A stretch of DNA of 64,000 nucleotides, from the NCBI RefSeq assembly GCF_009882975.1, contig NZ_WTUX01000022.1:1-64000 (forward strand), read 5' to 3'. Source of the DNA: Maritimibacter harenae. Lineage in GTDB: Bacteria > Pseudomonadota > Alphaproteobacteria > Rhodobacterales > Rhodobacteraceae. The position numbers were made by a program, and so were the translations under genes. Positions 27,666-35,181 of this stretch are shown in pieces (position 1 is the first letter of the stretch; the number at the start of each line of letters is the position of its first letter). The notes beneath the pieces are model-generated. The model was not told where the DNA came from. It searched no databases and saw only the letters and a program-made list of their open reading frames with translations.

Positions 27666-28172
27666 TTGAAAGACGACAGGTCAGCCTGCCCCGAGGGCCG
27701 AATCTCGAACCCGACGCGCCGGCACCCGGACGGGCGGGACGTGGTCGATATCGACACCTATATCCCGTATTTCCTGTCCTCGGTGAACAATGCCCTCTCG
27801 CTCGGCGCCTCCTCCGAATACCTGAAGACCTTCGGGGTCGGCATCGCCGACTGGCGCGTGATCTCGATGCTGGCGATCGAACCGGGCATTCCCGCCGCGC
27901 GCATCGTCGAGGTCATCGCCATAGACAAGGGCGCGACCAGCCGCTCGCTCAACAAGCTGGACGAGCTGGGGTTGGTGGAATTCGAGACGATGGCCAGCGA
28001 CCCGCGGCGACGGATCTGGGCGTTGAACGACGAAGGCTACGAGATGCACGACCGCATTCTGGCCGCCGCCCTGGAGCGCGAGAAGAAGCTGATCGAGGGG
28101 GTGGATCCGGACGACCTCGAGGCGTTCCTGCGCGTGATCCGCATCATGCGCCGCAACGTCGACCGGCTCTGA
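27666..28172 (+). CDS. MarR-family transcriptional regulator (TTG start)
   Basis: A 168-residue winged-helix repressor-type protein. The core IADWRVISMLAIEPGIPAAR, then IVEVIAIDKGATSRSLNKLDELGLVE (recognition helix SRSLNKLDELG) and a DPRRRIWALNDEGYEMHD wing match MarR. There is no ATG at the right place. TTG at 27666 has AAGGGAG at the correct distance, and the N-terminal 25 residues before VVDIDTYI look unstructured. It lies between the transporter operon and the convergent catabolic operon, and I infer that it senses an intermediate and controls both through the shared GTTG-N6-CAAC motif. Confidence 0.87.
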   Translation: MKDDRSACPEGRISNPTRRHPDGRDVVDIDTYIPYFLSSVNNALSLGASSEYLKTFGVGIADWRVISMLAIEPGIPAARIVEVIAIDKGATSRSLNKLDELGLVEFETMASDPRRRIWALNDEGYEMHDRILAAALEREKKLIEGVDPDDLEAFLRVIRIMRRNVDRL

Positions 28173-28180
28173 GGAATGTC

Positions 28181-28200
28181 GCCCCGGGCGGCGCCCGGGA
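28181..28200. terminator. Hairpin between convergent marR and thioesterase genes
   Basis: Stem CCCGGGC / GCCCGGG (28183-28189 with 28193-28199) with a 3-nt loop and outer GTCG/CGAC pairing. It has no T-run on either side, so termination would be weak. Confidence 0.45.
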
Positions 28201-28212
28201 CGACGAAGGGGA

Positions 28213-28629
28213 TCAGGCTTCGGCCTTGAAGCGGGCGACGAGCTCGTCCGGGATCGGCGCGGACTTGATGCCGCGCTCGGGGTCCTTGACCGTCCAGACG
28301 CGGGTTTCCGTGCCCTCGACGCAGACCTTGCCGTCCTTGGTGAGCGTGTGGCGGATGTCGAAGCTGCGCTCCTTCACCTCGGCGATTTCGGTGGTGATCT
28401 CCACGTCGTCGCCGTAGCGGCAGGGCGCCTTGAAGGTGGCACGGGTGTCCACGAGCGGACAGCCTGCCGCGTCGAACTTCGCCAGCATCTCCTGCTTGGG
28501 CCAGCCCGCGGCCTCGTAGAGCATCGTCGTGCCGTGGTCGAACCAACGGAAGAACTGCGGGTTGAAGACGATGCCGGCGGGGTCGCAATCGCCCCATTCG
28601 ACGCGGCGGGTGAGGGTGCTCTTCAGCAT
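28213..28629 (-). CDS. Hot-dog-fold acyl-CoA thioesterase (4HBT type)
   Basis: A 138-residue thioesterase of the 4-hydroxybenzoyl-CoA type. The catalytic region VEWGDCDPAGIVFNPQFFRW (residues 10-29) contains the conserved Asp and the DPAGIVFNP loop. It would hydrolyse an aryl- or acyl-CoA, either as the last pathway step or to recover CoA. Its ATG overlaps the stop of the CoA-ligase gene by 4 bp, and it is the last gene of the catabolic operon. Confidence 0.88.
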   Translation of the reverse strand: MLKSTLTRRVEWGDCDPAGIVFNPQFFRWFDHGTTMLYEAAGWPKQEMLAKFDAAGCPLVDTRATFKAPCRYGDDVEITTEIAEVKERSFDIRHTLTKDGKVCVEGTETRVWTVKDPERGIKSAPIPDELVARFKAEA

Positions 28630-30047
28630 CACTTGTTCCTTTCGTCGAAGACGCGTTTCGCCTTCATTTCGGTCTTGGGCAGCGTGTCGGGCGCGACCAC
28701 CTCGACGGCGCAGCGGATTTCGCAATGCGAGCGGATCGCCTTGGCGATCTCGTCGGACTTGCCCTGGTCCGGGTGTTCCACGACCACGGTCATCACGTCG
28801 AGCCCGTCATCCTTGGTGGTGAGCCGGATCTGGAATTCGTCGCCCGTGCCCGGGTAGGCGCGCACGGCTTCCTCGATCTGGACCGGGAAGAACTTGATGC
28901 CGCGCAGGTTGATGAGGTCGTCCGACCGCCCCGTGAGGCAGCCCATGCCGCGCACGTGGCTGCGCCCGCAAGCGCAGGGTTCGTGGCTGAGGCGCGTGTA
29001 GTCGCCCACGAGGAAACGCAGCTGCGCCGAGCTTTCCGAGTTGAGGTTGGTGCAGACCGTGAGGCCGCGCTCGCCCTCGGCCACCGGGTTCAGCCCGTTC
29101 GGGTCCACCGTTTCCCAGACCTGGATGTCCTCCATCAGGTGGATGAAGGGCTCGTCGCCTTCCTGGTATTCCGGGCAGGAGTACCCGCCGCAATGGGGCG
29201 AGGCCTCGGTGCAGCCGTAGAATTCGAGCGACTTGGCGCCCCAGAGATCCTGGATGCGCTCCAGCGTGCCCGAGACGCCGGAGAAGGGCTCGCCCCCGGT
29301 GACCAGCCATTTCACGGAGGTCTTCGCGGGGTCCTTGCCCATGTCCTGCATCACCCGGCCCAGGTAGAGCAGGTAGGAGGGCGTGCAGATCAGCGTCGTG
29401 GGGTTGAAGCGTTCGATCATCGCGGCGCGCGCCTGGCCGTCCATGCCGCCGCCGGGCACCACCGGCAGGCCCATCTTGGCCAGCGTGTATTGCACGCCCC
29501 AGGCGAAGACGTGCGGGCCGAAGCCGACCATCGGGAGACCGCTGTCGCCCTTGCGCAGACCGCCGGAGTAGAGCGCGCGGGCGTTGGCCTGTTCCCAGTA
29601 CTGGCGGTCGAAATGCGTGTAGCGGAAGACGCGCGGCGTGCCGGTGGAACCGGACGAGGAGAAGAGCATCCAGCCCCGGTCGGCCCATTCGGCCTCACCG
29701 CAGGTGGTGTAGGTGCCATAGGGCGGGTGCGCCTCGGCGTCTTCCATCATTTCCTGCTTGGTCACGACCGGCCAGTTGGCGATCATGCTGTCCACATCCC
29801 GAAGGTCCGTCGGCGCGACGCCGAGCCTGTCGAAGCGGCGGCGGTAGAAGTCGCTGTTTTCATAGAGAAACGGCGCAACGGCGGCGATCTTTTCGTCCTG
29901 CACCGCGCGGATCCAGTCGCGCGACCAGGTGTCTTTCTCGGACCAGTAGTTTTCGTTCAGCGGCGTTTCGCGGTCCTCGTGGTACTTCTCCAGCACCGCT
30001 TTCCACGCCGTGCGGGTCTCATCGGCCCGGCTCGTTGGATGTGTCAT
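28629..30047 (-). CDS. Phenylacetate-CoA-ligase-like adenylate-forming enzyme
   Basis: A 472-residue AMP-forming ligase of the PaaK type. The phosphate loop SSSGSTGTPR is near residue 130, YGCTEASPHCGGYSC is near 280, and the C-terminal CACGRSHVRGMGCLTGRSDD gives the PaaK Cys-rich and hinge region. It should activate a carboxylic acid, probably aromatic, to its CoA thioester. It follows the thiolase-like gene after a 49-bp gap with a terminator-like hairpin and overlaps the thioesterase gene. The exact substrate cannot be named. Confidence 0.88.
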   Translation of the reverse strand: MTHPTSRADETRTAWKAVLEKYHEDRETPLNENYWSEKDTWSRDWIRAVQDEKIAAVAPFLYENSDFYRRRFDRLGVAPTDLRDVDSMIANWPVVTKQEMMEDAEAHPPYGTYTTCGEAEWADRGWMLFSSSGSTGTPRVFRYTHFDRQYWEQANARALYSGGLRKGDSGLPMVGFGPHVFAWGVQYTLAKMGLPVVPGGGMDGQARAAMIERFNPTTLICTPSYLLYLGRVMQDMGKDPAKTSVKWLVTGGEPFSGVSGTLERIQDLWGAKSLEFYGCTEASPHCGGYSCPEYQEGDEPFIHLMEDIQVWETVDPNGLNPVAEGERGLTVCTNLNSESSAQLRFLVGDYTRLSHEPCACGRSHVRGMGCLTGRSDDLINLRGIKFFPVQIEEAVRAYPGTGDEFQIRLTTKDDGLDVMTVVVEHPDQGKSDEIAKAIRSHCEIRCAVEVVAPDTLPKTEMKAKRVFDERNK

Positions 30048-30057
30048 GTTTTCCTCC

Positions 30058-30089
30058 CAAAAAACGTGCCCGGCGGCGCACCGCCGGGC
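30058..30089 (-). terminator. Intra-operon terminator-like hairpin
   Basis: A 9-bp stem GCCCGGCGG / CCGCCGGGC (30068-30076 with 30081-30089) with a 4-nt loop. On the minus strand it is followed by ACG and six T, then the GGGAGG ribosome-binding site of the CoA-ligase gene. It probably lowers expression of the two distal genes. Confidence 0.75.
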
Positions 30090-30096
30090 TGATCCC

Positions 30097-31296
30097 TCAG
30101 CGCACCTCGACGATCACGGCCATGCCGGTGTCGCCCGCCGCGCAGCCCTGGAACAGGCCGATGCCGCCGCCGCGCAGCTCGAGCTCCTCGATCATCTCGA
30201 TGATGGCGCGGACGCCGGTCGGGCCCTGCGGGTGGCCCCAGATCAGCGAGGAGCCGTAGTTGTTCATGTCCTTCCAATCGAGCTGGAAGGCCCGGGCGAA
30301 GGCGATATCGTTCACCGCGAAGGGGTTGTGCGACTTGATGACGTCGACCTGGGCCATGTCGAGCCCCGCACGCTCCAGCGCCTGCTTGGCCGCGAGGATC
30401 GGCGCGGCGGGCATGAAGGCCGGGTCTTCGCGGCCGGAGCCGGTCGACAGCACCTTGATGGTGGGACCGCCCGGGACCGGGGAAAGCTCCTTCGCCTTCT
30501 CCTCGGTCGCCGTCATGACGATCGCCGCGTTGCCGTCGGCCGGGTGCGTCTGGCCCGCGAAGGTGACGGTGCCGCCCTCGCGCATTGGTTTCAGACCCGC
30601 CATCTTCTCGGGCGCGGTCGGGTAGATGCCCTCGTCGCCCTCGAGCACCTTCATGGTCTTGCGGTACTTCGCGTCCGGCACTTCGAACTCGGCCGCCATG
30701 TAGCGCTTCTGGAACGCCCGGTCGTCGGCCAGGGCGGCCTGGTACTGCTCGTGACGGTAGAGCGCCACGTCGTGCTGCTCCTCGGTCGTGATGCCGAACT
30801 TCCTGGCCACGTTTTCCGCGGTGTCGACCATGGCGCACTTGGCGAAAGGGTCGTCCATGAAGTTGTCGAACATCACGTTCTCGGTCACGCCCGCGCCGCC
30901 TGGCGCGTGGGGCGCGGGGTAGTAGACCTGCGCGGCGTTCGACGTCTTGTCGCCCGACATGAGGAGCGACACCTCGCTGTTGCCCGCCGCGATCTCGCCC
31001 ATCCCGGTGGCCACGAGCCGCGCGCCGGTGGCGCAGACCTGGTTGATGGTGGGGCCCGGCAGGTGCTCCGCCCCCATCATCGCTGTGACCCAGGGAAGGC
31101 CGTAGAAGGAATGGTGCTGGATCATCGTGATCCCGAGCGCCGCGAAGTCGAACAGGTCGAGATCGAGATTGCGCGCGGCGAGTTCCTTCTTCGCCGTGTG
31201 GGCCAGGAATTCCATCGAATGAAGATGCGAGAGCGACCCCTGCCAGCGGGCAAAGGGCGTCGACCAATACGCACCGTAGGGAATGTAGGCTGCCAT
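30097..31296 (-). CDS. Thiolase-family enzyme (SCP-x-like acetyl-CoA acyltransferase)
   Basis: A 399-residue thiolase-fold enzyme. The nucleophile is Cys88 in TINQVCATGARLVATG, the NPFAVND motif corresponds to NEAFA, WGHPQGPTG carries the catalytic His, and GCAAGDTGMA the second Cys. All expected active-site residues are present, so Claisen condensation or thiolysis is possible. It belongs to the SCP2/SCP-x-like subgroup rather than beta-ketothiolases such as PhaA. Start MAAYIPYG is preceded by a GGAGGAG site. In this operon it could cleave a beta-keto acyl-CoA made from the ligase product. Confidence 0.87.
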   Translation of the reverse strand: MAAYIPYGAYWSTPFARWQGSLSHLHSMEFLAHTAKKELAARNLDLDLFDFAALGITMIQHHSFYGLPWVTAMMGAEHLPGPTINQVCATGARLVATGMGEIAAGNSEVSLLMSGDKTSNAAQVYYPAPHAPGGAGVTENVMFDNFMDDPFAKCAMVDTAENVARKFGITTEEQHDVALYRHEQYQAALADDRAFQKRYMAAEFEVPDAKYRKTMKVLEGDEGIYPTAPEKMAGLKPMREGGTVTFAGQTHPADGNAAIVMTATEEKAKELSPVPGGPTIKVLSTGSGREDPAFMPAAPILAAKQALERAGLDMAQVDVIKSHNPFAVNDIAFARAFQLDWKDMNNYGSSLIWGHPQGPTGVRAIIEMIEELELRGGGIGLFQGCAAGDTGMAVIVEVR

Positions 31297-31344
31297 GATT
31301 GTCCTCCTCCGCCGCCGGGCGCGGGCCCGGGGTCCTTCTCGGAT

Positions 31345-31376
31345 GGATGCCCCGGCAGCGGACCGCCGGGGCATCC
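31345..31376. repeat. Intercistronic hairpin (12-bp perfect stem)
   Basis: GGATGCCCCGGC (31345-31356) pairs perfectly with GCCGGGGCATCC (31365-31376) around an 8-nt loop. It lies in the 85-bp gap between the demethylase-like gene and the thiolase gene. There is no T-run on the minus strand, so it looks like an mRNA-stabilising or processing element rather than a terminator. Confidence 0.7.
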
Positions 31377-31381
31377 GGATC

Positions 31382-32836
31382 TTACGCGTCTTCGAGCGAG
31401 CCGCGCTTGATGCCGATCTCGGAGCGGTAGCTCTGCGCCGCCTTCGAGATCGGGCTGGGCGCGACGGTGGCGCGGATCTTCACCTGGCGGTGCGGCTCGA
31501 CGTTGCCGTCGCTGCGCGACCCGCCGCCGTCCTCGCCCCAGATGAGCACCACCTCGGTGCCCGGCTCGGCGAAGTCCATGTCGACCGAAGCGAGCGACAT
31601 CATCGCGCGTTCGTTCGCGGTGTAGGCCGGGTAGGTGGCCAGGCCGATCAGGTTGCCCTCCGTGTCCTCGACCCGGTCGTAGTGCATCCGGGCGATGGCC
31701 GCGAGCGGCATGGTGATCGGCAGCGGCGGTGTCTCGCCGGTGTCCTCGAGCATCGACTGCTGCACCTGCATCACGTCGTCCGCGTTCCAGACCAGCGTCA
31801 CCTTCTTGCGGTGCGGCTTGTCCTTCATCGCCTCGAGCGCCTCGCGCCCAATGTAATCGTGGTCGAACTTGATGATGTGGCCATAGTTCACGTCGTAGGG
31901 CGTGACGTAGTAATCCTCGATGTTCTCGGAATAGAGGCTCCCGCCCAGCGACATCCGCATCGAGGCGTGCTTGGGCGACATCCACTGGCGATAGCCCTCG
32001 GTCCCCTGCCCCGTGTAGACGCCCGACACCGGCACGGCCCACCAGCCGGACTCAATGACGGTGGTGAAGTAGGCGATGGAGCCGACCATGCGCAGGTCGT
32101 ATTTCTTGCCCGTCTTCTGGATCAGGCGCTTCACGTCACGGTATTCATCCCACGGCCCGTAGATCTCGAGGCCGGGCATCCCGCCCATCGAGTGGCGCAT
32201 GCCACGCGCGGTATGGTCGCCCAGCTTGATCTCGGCCGACTTGAAGAACTTGATCTCGGGCAGCGGACCGCCGTTCAGCTCTTCCAGAAGCTCCCAGGCT
32301 TTCGGGCCCTCGACCTGGAAGCGGTAGAACTCGCGACGCTTGTTCTTGTTCAGCGTCCACATCGGGTCGAGCTCGGTCGTGACGTCGTAATCGAGCGTCT
32401 CGGCGTTGTACTGCACCCAGTCGGTGGTCGCCGGGTTGCCCACGACCATGTAGTCGTTCTCGGCCATGTGGTAGAGGATCGCATCGCCGATCAGGTAGCC
32501 CTCGGGCGAACAGCAGACGAGCTGCTTGGCCGCGCCGATCTCGAAGTTCTTGAACGTGTTGACCGACAGGTACTGCGTGAAGGCCAGCGCGTCCGGGCCG
32601 CGCACGTGGAGCGACTGCATATGGTAGCTCTGGTCATGCACCGCGATCGAGTTGCGCCAGGCGAGCTGTTCGTCGCGCCAGGTGGTGAACTCGGGACGCA
32701 CGCCATCGCCCGGCATCATCTGGGTGTAGATGGTGAGCGCGTTTTTCGGCGGGTTCTTGAAAAGGTGATCGGTGACGTTCGGAATGGTCTCCATCAGCTC
32801 CGCGAGCGACTGGGGACCGTCGGATTGAATGGCCAT
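31382..32836 (-). CDS. Tetrahydrofolate-dependent O-demethylase-like protein (LigM/DesA, GcvT fold)
   Basis: A 484-residue GcvT-family aminomethyltransferase-like protein. It resembles the aryl O-demethylases LigM (vanillate) and DesA (syringate) along its length: FTTWRDEQLAWRNSIAVHDQ near residue 50, GPKAWELLEELNGG near 180, and SENIEDYYVTPYDVNYG followed by FDHDYIGREALEA near 320. It would move a methyl group from a methoxy (or N/S-methyl) substrate to THF. The DMSP demethylase DmdA is a more distant relative. It is the first gene of the operon, and its promoter carries two copies of the GTTG-N6-CAAC motif. Confidence 0.82.
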   Translation of the reverse strand: MAIQSDGPQSLAELMETIPNVTDHLFKNPPKNALTIYTQMMPGDGVRPEFTTWRDEQLAWRNSIAVHDQSYHMQSLHVRGPDALAFTQYLSVNTFKNFEIGAAKQLVCCSPEGYLIGDAILYHMAENDYMVVGNPATTDWVQYNAETLDYDVTTELDPMWTLNKNKRREFYRFQVEGPKAWELLEELNGGPLPEIKFFKSAEIKLGDHTARGMRHSMGGMPGLEIYGPWDEYRDVKRLIQKTGKKYDLRMVGSIAYFTTVIESGWWAVPVSGVYTGQGTEGYRQWMSPKHASMRMSLGGSLYSENIEDYYVTPYDVNYGHIIKFDHDYIGREALEAMKDKPHRKKVTLVWNADDVMQVQQSMLEDTGETPPLPITMPLAAIARMHYDRVEDTEGNLIGLATYPAYTANERAMMSLASVDMDFAEPGTEVVLIWGEDGGGSRSDGNVEPHRQVKIRATVAPSPISKAAQSYRSEIGIKRGSLEDA

Positions 32837-32922
32837 GAGTGTCCTCCCTCCATGACGAAAATGGGCGCAGGCCGCGTGCGAGACGTGCCGGACCCCTTGC
32901 GGATGATCGGAGCACATCACGT

Positions 32923-32973
32923 GTTGCGCTGTCAACGCATTGGACAATGCGGCAGCCGAGTTGCGATGTCAAC
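32923..32973 (-). promoter_or_regulatory. Promoter and two operators of the catabolic operon
   Basis: GTTGCGCTGTCAAC (32923-32936) and GTTGCGATGTCAAC (32960-32973) are 37 bp apart. The second is the exact reverse complement of the motif at 22982-22995. On the minus strand each contains TTGACA; for the upstream copy, CATTGT lies 17 bp downstream as a possible -10. Confidence 0.7.
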
Positions 32974-33034
32974 CCAAGGTTCACCCTGCGTCGATCAAAG
33001 TCGCGGCGCACCGGATATCGTTCTGCAGGATGCC

Positions 33035-33111
33035 TGGCGATCCCGGCAGGATTCGAACCTGCAACCTGCCCCTTAGGAGGGGGCTGCTCTATCCAGTTGA
33101 GCCACGGGACC
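33035..33111 (-). tRNA. tRNA-Arg (anticodon CCT)
   Basis: A complete 77-nt cloverleaf on the minus strand. The acceptor stem GGTCCCG pairs with CGGGATC (one G-U), followed by discriminator G and an encoded CCA. The anticodon stem GCCCC/GGGGC encloses the loop CTCCTAA, anticodon CCT at plus-strand 33075-33077. The T-arm contains GGTTCGAATCC. It reads AGG codons. It lies between lacI and the demethylase-like gene, all on the minus strand. I see no integrase or duplicated 3' end nearby. Confidence 0.96.
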
Positions 33112-33151
33112 GCGCGCAGGCTTGATGCCTCGCGCCCCGCGGCACGTCAAC

Positions 33152-34204
33152 TCATTCCGGGTAATCCGCGTCACGCGGTTTCTTGCGCAGCGTGTCGCCG
33201 TGTTCGATCTTGGGCGTGAGCTCGATGTTCTGGCCGCTCGGCCCCGCCTCGTCGCCCTCGACGCGCGCCAACACGATCTCGGCTGCCTTGCGCCCGATCT
33301 CTTCGCGGCAACTGTCCATCGTGGCCAGCCGGCGCGGCAGCCCCTGAAGAAGCTCGACCCCGTTGAACCCGGCCAGGCCCAGGTCGTTGGGCACGTCGAT
33401 CCCGTTCTCGAGGCAATAGAGAAGCCCGCCGGCCCCGATCATGTCGTTCGAGTAGTAGAGGAAATCCAGGTCCGGCGACCGTTTCAGGATCGTCTCGGTC
33501 ATCTCGCGCCCCTTGCCCAGCGCCGATCCGCCCTCGTAGAATTCCTGGTCGGCGATCTCGAGCCCGGCCTTGGCCAGCGCTTCGGTGAAACCTTCGAACC
33601 GTTTGCGGGCGCGGTGGTCGAGCGGCATCTTGGTCCCCAGGAACCCGATCCGGCGGTAACCCGCCTTCAGGATCGCCTCGGCCATCATGCGCCCCGCACG
33701 GCGGTGGCTGATGCCGACCGCAGCGTCGATCGGGGTGCCGTCCGTATCCATGATCTCGACCACGGGAATGCCCGCCCCGCGCAGCATCGCCTTGGACGCG
33801 TCGGAATGTTCGATGCCGGCGATGATCACACCCGAGGGCCGCCAGGACAGCATCTCGTAGAGCACTTTTTCCTCGCGATCCTTGCGGTAGTTCGTGACCC
33901 CCACGACCGGTTGAAGCGGCGTGTCGTCCAGCACGTCGGAGATCGCCGAGAGTACCTCGGGAAAGACCATGTTCGACAGCGACGGGATGATCACCGCCAC
34001 CAGGTTGACCCGCTGGCTGGCCAGCGCTCCCGCGATCTTGTTGGGCACGTAGCCCAGCGATTTGGCCGCCTCGAGCACTTTCTGGCGCGTCGCCTCGGAC
34101 ACGTCGCCCCGGTTGCGCAGCACCCGGCTGACCGTCATCTCGCTCACCCCCGATGCCTCGGACACGTCGCGCAGGGTCAGGGGGCGTTTCGCGGGTTCGG
34201 CCAT
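33152..34204 (-). CDS. LacI-family transcriptional regulator
   Basis: A 350-residue repressor with an N-terminal helix-turn-helix (TLRDVSEASGVSEMTVSRVL, residues 10-29), the hinge helix YVPNKIAGALAS, and a periplasmic-binding-protein-like sensor domain. It resembles the GntR (gluconate) subgroup. No sugar-catabolic gene is adjacent, so its targets are unknown; autoregulation is suggested by a LacI-type palindrome about 90 bp upstream of its start. Confidence 0.92.
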   Translation of the reverse strand: MAEPAKRPLTLRDVSEASGVSEMTVSRVLRNRGDVSEATRQKVLEAAKSLGYVPNKIAGALASQRVNLVAVIIPSLSNMVFPEVLSAISDVLDDTPLQPVVGVTNYRKDREEKVLYEMLSWRPSGVIIAGIEHSDASKAMLRGAGIPVVEIMDTDGTPIDAAVGISHRRAGRMMAEAILKAGYRRIGFLGTKMPLDHRARKRFEGFTEALAKAGLEIADQEFYEGGSALGKGREMTETILKRSPDLDFLYYSNDMIGAGGLLYCLENGIDVPNDLGLAGFNGVELLQGLPRRLATMDSCREEIGRKAAEIVLARVEGDEAGPSGQNIELTPKIEHGDTLRKKPRDADYPE

Positions 34205-34280
34205 GTCATGTCCTCTCGTGCTCGTTATGCTCCCGATGTTAGGCGGGGAACCGTGGCGGCGAAAGTCCTTTTTCCATGGA

Positions 34281-34307
34281 TGTTACCGACGTTGATACCC
34301 GCTAACA
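34281..34307. promoter_or_regulatory. Candidate LacI/GntR-type operator
   Basis: TGATACCCGCTAACA (34293-34307) fits the pattern TGnTAnCnGnTAnCA found at GntR-type LacI operators. A half-site TGTTACCG lies at 34281-34288. It is 77-103 bp upstream of the LacI-family start codon. Confidence 0.45.
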
Positions 34308-34404
34308 CGAAACCGCCGGGACATCGCGCCGGACGTGCGCCCGTCCGGTCCTGCGCGGCCGTGGCGCGGCAGGTGGGACAGCACATTTCAAACGGGAGAA
34401 GGTC

Positions 34405-35181
34405 TCAGAGCAGGCGCGCCACCAGGTCGGCATGCACCCCGGCGCCGCCCGCGACCACGCCGTTGACCTGCGGATGACGGTTGTTGAAGGCCAGCCGCCC
34501 GCCCTTGCGATCGCTCACCTGCCCCCCGGCCTCGGCCACCAGGAGCGCGCCGGCGGCCACGTCCCATTCCCAGGTCGCGCGCAGGGTCAGCATCGCGTCC
34601 TTGCGCCCTTCGGCCACCAGCGCCATGCGGTAGGCCAGCGACGACCGGAACTGCGGTTTGAAATCCGGCACCGCTGCATCGCGCCAGTTGTGCGGCTCCA
34701 TCACGGGGCGTGCGGCCAGCACCTCGGCGCCCGCGAGCGCGCCCCGGTGCGAGGCCCGCACGGGCTCGCCGTTCAGGGTGCATCCCGCACCCTCGGCGGC
34801 AGCATAGAGACGGTCATGCATGGGCAGGTAAACGACCGCGGCCGTCACCCGCCCGCCGGTCACGACGGCCAGGGAATGCGACCAGGTCGGATTGCCTTCG
34901 ATGAAGGCGCGGGTGCCGTCGATCGGATCGACGACGAAGACCTCGTCGGTCTCGAGCCGGTCAGTGGCGTCCGGCGTTTCCTCGGACAACCAGCCATAGC
35001 CGGGGCGCGCATCGCGCAGCCGCGCCTTGAGCATCTCGTCGACCGCAAGGTCGGCCTCGGTCACCGGCCCCTGCCCGCCCGACTTGTCCCATTGCTTCGG
35101 GTCGCGTCGGAAGAACCCTTTCGCGATCTCGCCCGCCGCGCGGGCGGCGTCAGCCAGAAGATCGCGGTCAGCTCCCGGCAA
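34405..35181 (-). CDS. Inositol-monophosphatase-family phosphatase
   Basis: A 258-residue Mg-dependent phosphatase. The metal-binding motifs are WLSEET (about 64-69), DPIDGTRAF (about 84-92) and WEWDVAAGALL (about 203-213). The family includes CysQ (3'-phosphoadenosine phosphatase), HisN-type histidinol phosphatases and SuhB. The sequence resembles 3'(2'),5'-bisphosphate nucleotidases most, but I cannot fix the substrate. It overlaps the pmbA stop by 14 bp and is downstream in the same unit. Confidence 0.87.
   Translation of the reverse strand: MPGADRDLLADAARAAGEIAKGFFRRDPKQWDKSGGQGPVTEADLAVDEMLKARLRDARPGYGWLSEETPDATDRLETDEVFVVDPIDGTRAFIEGNPTWSHSLAVVTGGRVTAAVVYLPMHDRLYAAAEGAGCTLNGEPVRASHRGALAGAEVLAARPVMEPHNWRDAAVPDFKPQFRSSLAYRMALVAEGRKDAMLTLRATWEWDVAAGALLVAEAGGQVSDRKGGRLAFNNRHPQVNGVVAGGAGVHADLVARLL

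Noticed and set aside
28213-32836. Catabolic operon as a DMSP demethylation (dmdABC) cluster
   Set aside because: The GcvT-like gene resembles LigM/DesA rather than DmdA, the ligase is PaaK-like rather than DmdB-like, and no DmdC acyl-CoA dehydrogenase is present.
33035-33111. tRNA-Arg as an integration site for a mobile element
   Set aside because: No integrase, no direct repeat of the tRNA 3' end, and neighbours are ordinary genes.
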